Source of the DNA: Paenibacillus daejeonensis DSM 15491 | Lineage (GTDB): Bacteria; Bacillota; Bacilli; Paenibacillales; Paenibacillaceae | Reading direction: 5' to 3' | NCBI RefSeq assembly: GCF_000378385.1 | Contig: NZ_KB899659.1 | Coordinates: 771,418-835,417, forward strand | DNA length: 64,000 nucleotides | Shown: in pieces, positions 27,054 to 36,831 of the stretch | Numbering within the stretch: position 1 is the first letter of the stretch | Layout of the letters: every line of letters starts with the position of its first letter | Notes under the pieces: generated by a model | What the model was told of the DNA's origin: nothing | The model's input: only the letters and a program-made list of their open reading frames with translations | Database searches by the model: none | Made by a program: the position numbers and the translations under genes

Positions 27054-28991
27054 TTAATTATGGTCATGATGCTCTTCCTTGCCCAGGTAGACCCGGATGG
27101 TCGAGCCTTTATCCACCCGGCTGCCTGCCGCTGGCGCCTGACGAATCACAACATTGCCAGTGCCGGCCGTAGCCAGGTTAAAATTCATGTTTAAATCTTC
27201 ATACAGCTCTGACACCGTACGGCCTACCAGGTTAGGAACTTGAACAATCGGCGTCTCGCCATATTTATATTCCTTGCTGATCTGCTCCTTGCGCGGTTCT
27301 ACCCCCATATGCACTAGCGAATCAGCCATAATGTTCCGGACAATTGGAGCGGCCACGACACCGCCGAACTGAATCCCCTGCGGATTGTCGACTGCAACAT
27401 AGACGACGATCTTCGGGTCATCTGCCGGTGCAAACCCGATGAACGAGACGATGTGTTCATTGGGCGAGTAGCGACCGTTGATCACTTTCTGCGCGGTGCC
27501 CGTTTTGCCACCTACCCGGTATCCGTCAATAAAAGCATTGCCCCCGGTCCCCTTGGCAACGACACTCTCCAGCGCCTCGCGCACTTGCTTGGAGGTTTCC
27601 TCCGAGATCACCCGGCGCACAGGCTCGGGCTCAATCTCCTCCACCATCATGCCGGATACGGGATCAATCCAGCCCTTGGCCACGTGTGGTTTGTAGAGTG
27701 TACCGCCGTTGATCGCTGCCGAGATTGCAGTAATCTGCTGGATCGGTGTGACCGATACGCCTTGCCCGAAGGCTGTTGTAGCCAGCTCAACGGGACCGAC
27801 ACGATCAAGCTTGAACATAATGCCGTTTTCTTCGCCGCCCATATCGATCCCCGTTTTTGTGCCGAATCCGAAGTCCTTGATGTATTGAAAGAGCTTCTCC
27901 TTGCCTAGTCGCTGACCCAAGGTGACAAACCCGGGGTTACAGGAGTTCTCGACAACCTCCAAGAAGGTCTGTGAGCCATGGCCGCCCCGCTTCCAGCAAC
28001 GAAGCCGGGCACCGCCGACTTCAATCGCGCCGGGATCAAAAAAATGCTCCTTGTGCAAGTCGACCTTCTTCTCTTCCAAAGCAGCTGAGAGAGTAATGAT
28101 CTTGAAGGTCGAACCGGGCTCATAAGTCATCCAAATGGGCAAGTTCCGATTATATACTTCGCTAGGAACCTCCCGATATAAGTCCGGCTGATAGGTAGGA
28201 TGGCTTGCCATGCCGAGAATTTCGCCAGTTGATGGGTCCATGGCAATGGCCATGATACTGTCAGGCTGCAATGACAGCATGGTTTGCTCCAGCTCACGCT
28301 CCATAATGGTCTGAATCTGCTTATCAATCGTTAACTGCAGATTCAGGCCGTCACGAGGCTGGTTGAACGTGTCGGACGCACCTGGCATCAGCCGACCAGC
28401 TGCATCGGATAGGAACGAAATGCTGCCGTTAATGCCGTTCAACCGCTGGTCATACGTCAGCTCCACGCCAGTCAGTCCCTGATTGTCGATACCTGTGAAG
28501 CCCAGTACATGGGCTGCCAGCGTACCAAACGGATAGTAGCGCTTGTTGTCTTCGGCGACCACGATCCCCGGAAGCAACAGGCTGCGGATCTCTTGAGCCT
28601 TCTCAGGCGTAATTTTACGCCCGCCGGGCTGCAGCTTCACAATCCGCTCACGCTTTGTGATCAGGTTCTCGATCTGTTCCGCACTCATGTCCATATGCAA
28701 GGCCAGTTGCTGCGCCGTATGCGGCGCATCCTTTATCTGAGCCGGAATCGCCATGACGGTTGGTGAGCTTACATTATAAGCCAGTTTCGTCCCATTACGG
28801 TCGAGGATTTCTCCCCGCTTCGCTGAAAACGGAATTTCGCGGCGCCAAGAATCCTCCGCCCGATCAGCCAACTCATTTCCTTGAACAAGCTGGACATATG
28901 CCAACCGTACGCCAAGAGCGGCAAATCCGGTGATGGCCAGAATCAATACGACAAAGAGTCTTCGTCTTACCGTAACATTCGATATTTTCAC
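27054..28991 (-). CDS. spoVD: Class B penicillin-binding protein SpoVD (single PASTA)
   Basis: A transpeptidase required for spore cortex synthesis in B. subtilis. It has 645 residues. One N-terminal membrane helix (about residues 11-33) is followed by the dimerisation domain. The transpeptidase domain has the active-site Ser in PGSTFK (about residue 294), SCN in VENSCNPGF, and KTGTA in VGGKTGTAQK. A single PASTA domain follows (VQVPNLVGRTVSELYEDL to the end). The GTG at 28991 lies after GGGGGG. It comes 95 bp after pbpB, the arrangement seen in B. subtilis. Confidence 0.95.
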   Translation of the reverse strand: MKISNVTVRRRLFVVLILAITGFAALGVRLAYVQLVQGNELADRAEDSWRREIPFSAKRGEILDRNGTKLAYNVSSPTVMAIPAQIKDAPHTAQQLALHMDMSAEQIENLITKRERIVKLQPGGRKITPEKAQEIRSLLLPGIVVAEDNKRYYPFGTLAAHVLGFTGIDNQGLTGVELTYDQRLNGINGSISFLSDAAGRLMPGASDTFNQPRDGLNLQLTIDKQIQTIMERELEQTMLSLQPDSIMAIAMDPSTGEILGMASHPTYQPDLYREVPSEVYNRNLPIWMTYEPGSTFKIITLSAALEEKKVDLHKEHFFDPGAIEVGGARLRCWKRGGHGSQTFLEVVENSCNPGFVTLGQRLGKEKLFQYIKDFGFGTKTGIDMGGEENGIMFKLDRVGPVELATTAFGQGVSVTPIQQITAISAAINGGTLYKPHVAKGWIDPVSGMMVEEIEPEPVRRVISEETSKQVREALESVVAKGTGGNAFIDGYRVGGKTGTAQKVINGRYSPNEHIVSFIGFAPADDPKIVVYVAVDNPQGIQFGGVVAAPIVRNIMADSLVHMGVEPRKEQISKEYKYGETPIVQVPNLVGRTVSELYEDLNMNFNLATAGTGNVVIRQAPAAGSRVDKGSTIRVYLGKEEHHDHN

Positions 28992-29086
28992 GCGTATCCC
29001 CCCGAATGGCAGAGTTGGCCGCGTTGTTGCCGGGGCAGCCTTCTTGTTTCAGCCTATTCGCGGGGGAACGGTGATAGAACAAGCTG

Positions 29087-31393
29087 TTAACGCTCGTCCG
29101 CTGGAGCTTCCTCTGATTCATCGTTGTCAGCGTCAGTCGTGTCCGTTGATTCTTCGCCTGTGTCCGTTGTCTCCTCAGACGCCTCTTCGCCCTCGACGAC
29201 AGTCTCGCCGTCATCTTCCGGCTCTCCTGGCGGCTGCAGCACCAGCTTGATTACGTCTTCGCCGTCAAGCTTGGCTTGCATTTGTGACGTCACATAGCCT
29301 TCTCCTTCAGAGATACACCGCATGTCGAGCAGGGAGCATACCTCAAGCGCGTCCCGCAAAGACAAGCCTCTCATATTGGGCACGGTGAGCTGGCTCCGTT
29401 CCTCCGTTAATAAATAGATGCGCTGCGAGGAGGGTACCGAACTTCCCGCTTTTGGAATTTGCTTGATGACCGTCGTGCCGCTGCCCAGCAGCTCATAGTT
29501 TAGTCCACGCGCCTGCAGCTCAGTTTGCGCCTGCGGGATTTGCAGCTCCTCCAGGTCCGGAACATCAACGATCTTGGTCTGCAGGCCATTGATCTCTTTC
29601 ACCTGTGCATCCACTGTGGTGGGGGCTACGCCCATATGCAGTAGGCTTTTTTCCACAATCTCGCGGAAGATCGGAGCCGCGACCGAACCGCCGCCAACTG
29701 ATCTCCCATCGATTTCTTGAGGCTCATCCACGACGACGTAGACGACAATTTTGGGGTCCTCGACTGGCGCATAACCGATAAATGAAACCAGATACTTATT
29801 AGCTGAATAGCCTTTTTGTCCGGGTCCGGCCGCTTTTTGAGCCGTACCGGTCTTGCCGGCAATCCGATAACCATCAATATAGGCATTATGGCCCGTTCCG
29901 ATTTTCTCATCCGATACGACCTGCTCAAGATATTCGCCGACCTTGCGTGAGGTTTCTTCCGAAATGACCTGCCGCTCCAGCTTGGGTTCAACCACGGTAA
30001 CAGCGCCTGTCGTCGGATCTTCAATTCGTTTAACCAGATGCGGCTGCATCAGATTACCGCCATTAGCAACCGCGGCAACTGCTGCAAGCTGTTGAATCGG
30101 AGTGACCTGCAGTACCCCTTGTCCGTAAGTAACGGTCGCAACCTCTACCGGTCGATTCCAGTTGAAATTCACTTGACCGGCAACCTCGCCAGGCAGATCA
30201 ATTCCCGTTGGTTTGCCGAAGCCAAAAGCCGAAATATAATTATTCAGTTTTTCTGCACCAAGACCCTCTGCGCCCATCTTGACGAAGGCCACGTTACTGG
30301 AATGCTTTAGTCCATCAAGGTAAGAAATCTGTCCCCAGCCTTCTCGCTTGTGATCACGAAGACGTGTATTGCCGACCATAATGGAGCCGGACATGTACGT
30401 AGCGTTGGGATCGAACTTTCCTTCTTCTACAGCAGCTGCCAGCGTAACAATCTTGAAGGTCGAGCCTGGCTCGAACAACTGTCTCACACTGTGATTATAG
30501 AAATCCCCCTGGTCGGTTGTTTCCCAGTATTCATTAGGATCATAGTTGGGATAACTGCCCAGCCCGAGAATCTCCATCGTATTAGGATCCGCAGCAATTG
30601 CGGTGATGCTTTTTGGATTATATTCCTTGCTTGCCGCCTTAATAGCCGCCTCTATATAGGACTGTATTTCGGTATCAATTGTCAACGTCAAATTATTCCC
30701 ATCATGAGCTGGCGTATATTCTACTTCGCCGTCCACCAGCTGTACCCGCTTGCCGTCTTTCTCGTATTTGAGAGAGCCCTGCGTCCCCCGCAGCATCTCA
30801 TCATAATACTGCTCCAGACCATATACCGCCTTGCCTTCGTTCTTCTCGATATACCCTAGCAGATGGGAGGCCATACTAAAGCGCGGGTAATAGCGCTTCT
30901 GGTCATCCATCAAATAGATTCCGACATCGTCGCGATCCAACTCTTTGCGCAATTCGTTGCGGAATTCACTGACTTGATCCGCTAGATCCTTGTCAATTTT
31001 CCATCCGCCGTTGCGAACTTCGCGATTAACCAGAAAATCACCGTTCTCTCGTTTAGCTGTTACATCTTTTTGGAGCTGCTCTCGTTTCGTGCCCAACAAC
31101 TCATGCAGCCGATCAACAATACGATCTTCCAATTTCAGCTTATTGATAACCTCTGGATTGACAGCCACCGTATAGGCCGCCGCGTCCATGGCCAGAATAT
31201 TGCCGTTGCGGTCGGTAATCGTACCTCTGACAGGATTGATCTGTTTGGAAGCCGACCAGATATTTTTGGCCAACGAAAGATAGTGATCTCCATGTACGAC
31301 CTGCACGAAGTAGACTCGGCCCATCAGGACAACAAAAAGGAGGGTTATGAGCCCTCCGACCAGTAGTGCGCGAAGTTTTATCCGTCTCGTCAT
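29087..31393 (-). CDS. pbpB: Class B penicillin-binding protein 2B (FtsI-like, two PASTA domains)
   Basis: The division-specific transpeptidase. It has 768 residues: membrane helix (about 10-30), dimerisation domain, transpeptidase with PGSTFK (about residue 311), SSN (LKHSSNVAFV) and KTGTA (IAGKTGTAQK). Two PASTA domains begin VDVPDLEELQIPQAQTEL and LTVPNMRGLSLRDALEVC. It ends in an unusual acidic Glu/Thr/Asp-rich tail of about 45 residues after the last PASTA domain. The ATG at 31393 has GGGGG upstream. It lies 12 bp after ftsL, its partner. Confidence 0.96.
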   Translation of the reverse strand: MTRRIKLRALLVGGLITLLFVVLMGRVYFVQVVHGDHYLSLAKNIWSASKQINPVRGTITDRNGNILAMDAAAYTVAVNPEVINKLKLEDRIVDRLHELLGTKREQLQKDVTAKRENGDFLVNREVRNGGWKIDKDLADQVSEFRNELRKELDRDDVGIYLMDDQKRYYPRFSMASHLLGYIEKNEGKAVYGLEQYYDEMLRGTQGSLKYEKDGKRVQLVDGEVEYTPAHDGNNLTLTIDTEIQSYIEAAIKAASKEYNPKSITAIAADPNTMEILGLGSYPNYDPNEYWETTDQGDFYNHSVRQLFEPGSTFKIVTLAAAVEEGKFDPNATYMSGSIMVGNTRLRDHKREGWGQISYLDGLKHSSNVAFVKMGAEGLGAEKLNNYISAFGFGKPTGIDLPGEVAGQVNFNWNRPVEVATVTYGQGVLQVTPIQQLAAVAAVANGGNLMQPHLVKRIEDPTTGAVTVVEPKLERQVISEETSRKVGEYLEQVVSDEKIGTGHNAYIDGYRIAGKTGTAQKAAGPGQKGYSANKYLVSFIGYAPVEDPKIVVYVVVDEPQEIDGRSVGGGSVAAPIFREIVEKSLLHMGVAPTTVDAQVKEINGLQTKIVDVPDLEELQIPQAQTELQARGLNYELLGSGTTVIKQIPKAGSSVPSSQRIYLLTEERSQLTVPNMRGLSLRDALEVCSLLDMRCISEGEGYVTSQMQAKLDGEDVIKLVLQPPGEPEDDGETVVEGEEASEETTDTGEESTDTTDADNDESEEAPADER

Positions 31394-31405
31394 GGTCTTA
31401 ACCCC

Positions 31406-31810
31406 CTAATCCTTAAGAGCCATCTGGCTTCTGGTTTCGCCAACCTGCAGCGAAATCCGGTGATCCGACTGGACCATGCCTTGCGCCATGGCTTTCTCAC
31501 GAATCAGATCGGGCGAGCTGAGCTGCTCCACCTTGCGCTGCATCTCCTTGATCTCGACGTTTAGTGTCTCATATTGACTAGTCATCTCTTGTACTTGCAG
31601 ATTGGTCTGATAGACCTCAGCATACCGAAAAATAATCACGCACGACACGATAACACATACAAGGACCGTGACCAAATAAAGGAGTTTCTCCTGTACCGGC
31701 AACGACTTGCGGCGAACGACTACGTGTTTCTTCTCTCTGTACGAATGCTGCTGCTCTTCTTCGGGACGCTTCTTCGGCTGAAGCGCCAAATTGCCGTGCA
31801 TATAGGCCAT
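31406..31810 (-). CDS. ftsL: Cell division protein FtsL
   Basis: A small bitopic protein of 134 residues: a basic cytoplasmic N-terminus (HVVVRRK), one membrane helix (about residues 43-64, LLYLVTVLVCVIVSCVIIF) and an extracellular leucine-zipper-like coiled coil (about 70-110). It bridges DivIB/DivIC to PBP2B and the SEDS synthase. Sequence conservation in this family is low; size, topology and the position between rsmH and pbpB make the assignment. The ATG at 31810 follows GGAGGGAG. Confidence 0.92.
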   Translation of the reverse strand: MAYMHGNLALQPKKRPEEEQQHSYREKKHVVVRRKSLPVQEKLLYLVTVLVCVIVSCVIIFRYAEVYQTNLQVQEMTSQYETLNVEIKEMQRKVEQLSSPDLIREKAMAQGMVQSDHRISLQVGETRSQMALKD

Positions 31811-31834
31811 GTATGCTTCTCCCTCCGGTTCTTT

Positions 31835-32785
31835 CTATAATTTCTCCGCGACGCGCAGCTTGGCTGAACGAGAGCGCGGATTGTGCTCAAGCTCTGTCTC
31901 TCCGGGTACAATGGGCTTGCGATTAACCAGCTTCAGAACCCCTTCATTGCCACATACGCACATCGGAAAATCCGGCGGGCACGTGCACTTTCGCAAATAT
32001 TGCGCAAAGGTCTGCTTGCAGATCCGGTCCTCCAACGAGTGGAAGGTAATGACCGAGACTCGTCCACCAGGTGCAAGACAGCGCACGGATTGGAGCAATG
32101 CTTGTTCTTCAGCTCCCAGCTCATCATTGACTGCAATGCGCAGCGCCTGGAATGATCTTTTGGCTGGATGCGGTCCACTTCTGCGGGTAGCAGCAGGAAT
32201 CCCTTGCTTGATTAACTCGACTAGCTCGCCTGTTGTTGCAATCGGCTGCACTGCTCTTGCTTTACCGATCTGACGAGCGATCTGACGGGCGAACCGTTCT
32301 TCTCCATACGTGCTCAGAATCCGTGAGATTTCTCGTTCATCCCATGTATTGACGATCTCATGGGCAGTCAGATCACTCTGCTGATCCATTCGCATATCGA
32401 GCGGGGCATCATGATTGTAGCTGAACCCACGCTCAGCCTCGTCCAATTGAGGGCTTGACACCCCCAGATCGAACAAAATCCCATCGACTTGCGGCACGCC
32501 ATCCGTCTGTGGCACACCTTGCTCGCGGAGGACTTCCTCCAAATACCTAAAATTGCTGCGGACCAACCTAACTTGGTTTATGTAAGGTGCCAGCCGATTG
32601 CGCGCATTGTCCAGGGCCCAATCATCCTGATCCAGCGCAATCAACAAGCCGTCTGGGCCGAGCCGTGAAGCGATTAGCTCGCTGTGGCCGGCCCCGCCCA
32701 GCGTGCAGTCCACGTAGATGCCGTCCGCCTTGATGTCCAAGCCGTCAACCGCTTCTTCTTTGAGTACGGTAATGTGATCAAACAC
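31835..32785 (-). CDS. rsmH: 16S rRNA (cytosine(1402)-N(4))-methyltransferase
   Basis: Methylates N4 of C1402 in 16S rRNA using SAM. It has 316 residues. The SAM loop is [19 protein letters not shown], preceded by [38 protein letters not shown] and RAFQALRI-type text ([15 protein letters not shown]), then [13 protein letters not shown], are family signatures. The GTG at 32785 follows AGGAGGA. It sits between mraZ (43 bp) and ftsL (24 bp). Confidence 0.97.
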   Translation of the reverse strand: MFDHITVLKEEAVDGLDIKADGIYVDCTLGGAGHSELIASRLGPDGLLIALDQDDWALDNARNRLAPYINQVRLVRSNFRYLEEVLREQGVPQTDGVPQVDGILFDLGVSSPQLDEAERGFSYNHDAPLDMRMDQQSDLTAHEIVNTWDEREISRILSTYGEERFARQIARQIGKARAVQPIATTGELVELIKQGIPAATRRSGPHPAKRSFQALRIAVNDELGAEEQALLQSVRCLAPGGRVSVITFHSLEDRICKQTFAQYLRKCTCPPDFPMCVCGNEGVLKLVNRKPIVPGETELEHNPRSRSAKLRVAEKL

Positions 32786-32828
32786 GCGTTATCCTCCTGG
32801 GTTCGATGCTATGTTTCTCGTGATGGGA

Positions 32829-33266
32829 TCAAAAATTGAAATCAAGGTCGACCAGCTTCTCTGCAATCTCATTAAACGTTTCTTCGGATTGCTGGAAATA
32901 ACCCTCCCAGATAGCCTTGCTCCAGATCTCGACCCGGTTGGTAACACCCAGGACGATACATTCTTTGTCGAGCTTGGCATAATCTCGCAGATTGGCGGGT
33001 ACGTTTACTCTTCCCTGCTTGTCCAACTCGCATTCGGTTGCACCGGAGAAGAAAAAACGGGTGAAAGCACGCGCATCTGATTTCATGAGGGGCAAGCTTT
33101 TCAGCTTCTGTTCGAGAATCTTCCATTCACTATCGGGGTAGACGAACAAACAGTTGTCTAAACCGCGGGTAACTACAAACTGGGGTCCGAGCTCCTCACG
33201 GAACTTGGCGGGGATGATGATCCGGCCTTTATCGTCGATGCTATGCTGATGCTCTCCCATAAACAT
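32829..33266 (-). CDS. mraZ: Transcriptional regulator MraZ
   Basis: An AbrB-like DNA-binding protein of 145 residues that represses the dcw cluster in several bacteria. Both half-domains carry the DxxGRxxxPxxxR motif: [18 protein letters not shown] (about residues 8-25) and [17 protein letters not shown] (about 82-98). The ATG at 33266 opens [11 protein letters not shown], the family N-terminus, with AGGTGGG eight bases before it; the open frame reaches 33365 through the operator region. It is the first gene of the cluster. Confidence 0.96.
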   Translation of the reverse strand: MFMGEHQHSIDDKGRIIIPAKFREELGPQFVVTRGLDNCLFVYPDSEWKILEQKLKSLPLMKSDARAFTRFFFSGATECELDKQGRVNVPANLRDYAKLDKECIVLGVTNRVEIWSKAIWEGYFQQSEETFNEIAEKLVDLDFNF

Positions 33267-33280
33267 ACGGCCGTCCCACC

Positions 33281-33330
33281 TCTCTACCCTTTTACACCAC
33301 TTTCCCCCACTTTGCACCACCACTTTTGAA
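33281..33330 (-). promoter_or_regulatory. MraZ operator: repeated AAAGTGG boxes
   Basis: Directly upstream of mraZ, the minus strand carries three AAAGTGG boxes about ten bases apart (AAAGTGGTG, AAAGTGGGG, AAAGTGGTG), followed by AAAAGGG and GAGGTGGG. Known MraZ proteins bind repeats of this kind and autoregulate the dcw promoter. Confidence 0.75.
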
Positions 33331-33439
33331 AATATTCGCCACGCACGCTTAAACTCCTTCTTCAATCTCCTTTAAAATAACGATTTATTAATGGGATGAA
33401 TGATTTCTAATCCTGAAGCCCCGATTCTAAAATTTTGCT

Positions 33440-33472
33440 AAAAAAAAAGCACCTCTCCGAGAGGAGAGATGC
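33440..33472 (-). terminator. Terminator of ahcY
   Basis: GCATCTCTCC-TCTC-GGAGAGGTGC followed by nine T on the minus strand, 16 bases after the ahcY stop. Confidence 0.9.
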
Positions 33473-33488
33473 GTAAATTCTTAAAAAA

Positions 33489-34751
33489 TCAATGTTCTGT
33501 CCAGCTGTCCAGGTACGACCGCTGTTCTTCGCTCAGCTGATCAATACCCGTTCCAAGCGACTCCAGCTTATAACGAGCCACCTGCTCATCGAGCTCATAA
33601 GGGACATTGAGAACCTTGCTGCCAATCGATTCATATTGTTCATTCACGTACTTGAGCGACATCGCCTGCAGAGCAAAGGTCATATCCATAATCTCTGCTG
33701 GATGGCCATCACCTGCAGCCAGGTTGACCAGACGCCCTTCGGCCAGCAGGTAAATGCTGCGTCCGTCCTTCAACTGATACTCTTCAATGTTGCGTCGCAC
33801 CGTGCGCTTACCCGTACTCAGTGCATCCAACTCCGGCTTATTGACCTCGACGTCAAAGTGTCCGGCATTGGAGAGAATGGCTCCGTCCTTCATGACCTCG
33901 TAATGCTCGCCACGGATGACATCGCGGTTGCCGGTGACGGTGACGAAAAAATCACCTTGTTTGGCTGCTTCGAGCATTGGCATAACGGCAAAACCGTCCA
34001 TGTAAGCTTCAACTGCCTTAATGGCATCAATCTCGGTCACGATGACGTTTGCTCCGAGACCTTTGGCACGCATGGCTACGCCTTTACCACACCAGCCATA
34101 CCCGACCACAACGACCGTCTTGCCGGCAACGACCAGGTTCGTGGTGCGATTAATTCCATCCCATACCGATTGTCCAGTACCATAACGGTTGTCGAACAGG
34201 TATTTGCAGAATGCATCGTTAACGGCCACAACCGGGAACTTCAACTCGCCTTCCTTCTCCATTGCCTTCAGACGCAGGATGCCAGTCGTAGTTTCCTCCG
34301 CTCCTCCGCGCACCTTGGAGAGCAGATCCGGACGCTCAGAGTGCAGGATCGTGACGAGGTCTCCCCCGTCGTCGATGATGAGGTCAGGACCTGTCTCCAG
34401 AGCTTTCACCATCAACTCTTTATATTCAACCGGGTCAGGATTGTACTTGGCGAATACAGTGATTCCGTCTTCCACCAGCGCCGCACATACATCGTCTTGC
34501 GTAGACAGCGGATTGCTGCCTGTGATGGCTACTTCTGCGCCGCCAGCTTTAATTACTTTGGCCAGGTAAGCCGTTTTTGCTTCCAAATGCAAGGAGATGG
34601 CAACCTTCAAACCTTTGAATGGCTGCTCACGCTCAAACTGTTCGCGAATCCGGTTTAGCACGGGCATATGCGCCTGTACCCAGTCGATTTTCAAATGTCC
34701 TTCAGGAGCCAGCGACAGATCGCGGACGATACTATTTTCTTTAACACTCAT
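33489..34751 (-). CDS. ahcY: Adenosylhomocysteinase
   Basis: Splits S-adenosylhomocysteine into adenosine and homocysteine with bound NAD. It has 420 residues, close to the usual size for enzymes lacking the plant/mycobacterial insert. The NAD loop is [27 protein letters not shown] (about residues 211-237). Active-site text includes [31 protein letters not shown] and [10 protein letters not shown]. The ATG at 34751 follows GGAGGA. B. subtilis lacks this gene and uses Pfs/LuxS instead. It has its own terminator and an odd structured leader. Confidence 0.95.
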   Translation of the reverse strand: MSVKENSIVRDLSLAPEGHLKIDWVQAHMPVLNRIREQFEREQPFKGLKVAISLHLEAKTAYLAKVIKAGGAEVAITGSNPLSTQDDVCAALVEDGITVFAKYNPDPVEYKELMVKALETGPDLIIDDGGDLVTILHSERPDLLSKVRGGAEETTTGILRLKAMEKEGELKFPVVAVNDAFCKYLFDNRYGTGQSVWDGINRTTNLVVAGKTVVVVGYGWCGKGVAMRAKGLGANVIVTEIDAIKAVEAYMDGFAVMPMLEAAKQGDFFVTVTGNRDVIRGEHYEVMKDGAILSNAGHFDVEVNKPELDALSTGKRTVRRNIEEYQLKDGRSIYLLAEGRLVNLAAGDGHPAEIMDMTFALQAMSLKYVNEQYESIGSKVLNVPYELDEQVARYKLESLGTGIDQLSEEQRSYLDSWTEH

Positions 34752-34783
34752 AATGATAATTCCTCCATTATATATAGGTTCAC

Positions 34784-34993
34784 TAGGCTGCCTTTTAAAA
34801 GCAAGCCTACAGTCACGGATCGATCTTACGATCGCTGTTGTCCCCAGATTTCTTGATTGTTAACCGCTCTAGCGGTTGAAATCCGGGGACAAAGGCGAAC
34901 GCTTCGCAGCATATGCTCCCGAAGTCGCTTTCTTTCAGAAAGCGTTGACCAGATTCAATTCCGTGCCTCTCCGGCCGTTTCTAGGGCAGCCTA
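34784..34993 (-). repeat. 210-bp inverted-repeat-bounded structured element in the ahcY leader
   Basis: It is bounded by a perfect nine-base inverted repeat, TAGGCTGCC at 34784-34792 and GGCAGCCTA at 34985-34993. Inside are nested dyads: GTCCCCAGATTTC against GAAATCCGGGGAC around AACCGC-TCTA-GCGGTT, CGCTTTC-TTTCA-GAAAGCG, and GATCGATCTTACGATCG. No coding frame is seen. It could be a small non-autonomous mobile element or a structured leader RNA; it matches no riboswitch consensus I can recall. Confidence 0.7.
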
Positions 34994-35028
34994 ATACAGT
35001 TAGTTAATACGCTATGCTTATAACTATT

Positions 35029-36678
35029 CTATAAATACACTAAGCGGTGTTTGCCACTCGGATCAAACGGTATCCGCAGCAGCTGTTGGAGCCAATCTCC
35101 GCCGTATTTGTTCCAATACAGGGTGAAATTCAGGACACGCTCCTGCGGGATGCCTCCAGGATAGAGCATCAGCCGGATCCGCTCGAGCTGATTTAACGAA
35201 ACCTCATGCTTCCGCTTCAACTCATCGTCTACCCGGCGTCGCATGAATGCAATGTGGGCGGAGAACAGCTCCCGGTTTTTGGCCGTGAGTGCTGCCAAAC
35301 CAGGCATCCGAGCTGCAACATCCTTCAGTAGCGGATCGTAGAGCGCCAGCATTTGCTGTTCTGCCACATCAAACTGATTCCCCAGTTGATCTCTATCTTG
35401 CGCCGCTAACCACGTATCCCGGAATTCCTCAAACCGGAACATCACATCTTCGATGGTGAGCGCATACTTCTCCATATGCTTGGCCGTTGTCTCGTCAATC
35501 AGCGTAAAGGACATGCGCGGTACGACGATTGGCATCTCCATGCCCATGACTTGAAATGCGCGACCGGTGATGCCCCAATAGCCTATCTCTCCGGGACCAA
35601 GCACAGTCGCCAGCACCGGGAGCACATAATCCTGCATCATTGGGCGGCTCAAGACATTATTGCTGAACTGCTCTGGCTCGGCTGCAGCCGCAGCAATGGC
35701 TTCCGCTGTCGATAACCGGATCAGCCCACGACGGTCAGCGAAGCCCTGTTCTGTCCGATAGAGCTTGGTTCGCTCCCCGGCTCCCGGAGCGCGAACATCC
35801 TTCCTATAATAAAACAGGTTGGCGCTATCGGTCTCTGCTTCTGCTTGAAGCTTATATCCCCAAGCTTCCACATCGTCAGAGACGGAGCGGAACGACTCTT
35901 CCAGCTGCCGGTTATCCACCAGCATCCGCTGCAGCATGGGCGATTCCAGACGGCGCAGCTCTGGATCGTCCGCATCCAGCAGCACAAGTCCTTCATTAGC
36001 AAACAGCCAGCTGAGTACCGATGCGAGCAACTCGGACAAGGTGACACTGCGTGCTGCCATTGCCTCCAGCTGCCGTATTAGCCCAGGCTTATGTAAGGTG
36101 TCCGGAAGCAAGGTAGCTAATGCACCCAACTGCTCCGTCCAAATCGCCTGTTCAACTGGAGTACGGCTCACCGAGGTTCTGGGCCCGGCGGGACGCGCGA
36201 TTGCCAGCTTCTGAAGCCCTCCCTCACCAGGCAAATACGTGTGGCAGGCTTCTTCCCAATCGTGATCCTCGCCTGCAATCCAAAAAACCGGAACCACCGG
36301 CCTTCTTAATCTCTGCTGAGCATCACGCGCAGCGTTGATTACGGTTACGGCCTTGTGGAGAATCATGAGTGGCCCGCCCCATAGTCCTGCCTGCTGACCG
36401 CCTACAATAACAAGTGCACCATCAGCCACACGGCTTATCGCTTCCATTGTCTGTGCAGAAGCGCCGTTACGGCGATTATAATTCTCCAGCACAGCTGCCA
36501 GAGCTATAGCATCCACCCGCTCAGAGGCTCGGCTATCGAGATACGAAGCCCTGCGCTCCCAGTCCCGCTCATCCTGCGGATGATAGGGGAATAATCCCTC
36601 AATCCTTGAGTCTGTACGATGCACGTACGCGTCGGTCAAGGTCGAGCCGGGCGACCTCTCCAGTACTTGCGTCTTCAT
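35029..36678 (-). CDS. bshC: Bacillithiol biosynthesis cysteine-adding enzyme BshC
   Basis: The last enzyme of bacillithiol synthesis, adding cysteine to GlcN-malate. It has 549 residues. Family text includes VIVGGQQAGLWGGPLMILHKAVTVI, PVFWIAGEDHDWEEACHT (HIGH-like nucleotide-binding region of the Rossmann core), GEIGYWG and VVPRMSFTLID, followed by a coiled-coil arm and the C-terminal LRIPFDPSGKHRLVYL. The ATG at 36678 is used, with its own sigma-A promoter 43 bases upstream. Confidence 0.93.
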   Translation of the reverse strand: MKTQVLERSPGSTLTDAYVHRTDSRIEGLFPYHPQDERDWERRASYLDSRASERVDAIALAAVLENYNRRNGASAQTMEAISRVADGALVIVGGQQAGLWGGPLMILHKAVTVINAARDAQQRLRRPVVPVFWIAGEDHDWEEACHTYLPGEGGLQKLAIARPAGPRTSVSRTPVEQAIWTEQLGALATLLPDTLHKPGLIRQLEAMAARSVTLSELLASVLSWLFANEGLVLLDADDPELRRLESPMLQRMLVDNRQLEESFRSVSDDVEAWGYKLQAEAETDSANLFYYRKDVRAPGAGERTKLYRTEQGFADRRGLIRLSTAEAIAAAAAEPEQFSNNVLSRPMMQDYVLPVLATVLGPGEIGYWGITGRAFQVMGMEMPIVVPRMSFTLIDETTAKHMEKYALTIEDVMFRFEEFRDTWLAAQDRDQLGNQFDVAEQQMLALYDPLLKDVAARMPGLAALTAKNRELFSAHIAFMRRRVDDELKRKHEVSLNQLERIRLMLYPGGIPQERVLNFTLYWNKYGGDWLQQLLRIPFDPSGKHRLVYL

Positions 36679-36720
36679 GGCACTCCCCTAACCTCCTGTA
36701 CATTTGCACTTCTAGTTTTG

Positions 36721-36749
36721 ATTGTACACAACCTGATTGAACCCGTCAA
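36721..36749 (-). promoter_or_regulatory. Sigma-A promoter of bshC
   Basis: TTGACG, 17-bp spacer, TACAAT on the minus strand, between the DUF3397 terminator and the bshC start. Confidence 0.85.
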
Positions 36750-36781
36750 AAGGTGAAATAGCTCTTCACGTGCGAATAGGT

Positions 36782-36815
36782 TAAAAGCAGCTTTTCTCCG
36801 GAAAGAAAAGCTGCT
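36782..36815 (-). terminator. Terminator of the panE-DUF3397 pair
   Basis: AGCAGCTTTTCT and AGAAAAGCTGCT form a twelve-base-pair stem with a short T run on the minus strand, 16 bases after the DUF3397 stop. Confidence 0.85.
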
Positions 36816-36831
36816 CCATTAAAGGACTGGT

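Noticed and set aside
33492-34658. Plus-strand open frame of 388 codons opposite ahcY
   Set aside because: Antisense shadow of ahcY, which is itself unmistakable.
34784-34993. Identification of the ahcY leader as an SAH or SAM riboswitch
   Set aside because: The conserved cores of those classes are not recognisable here. It is reported instead as an unclassified structured element.
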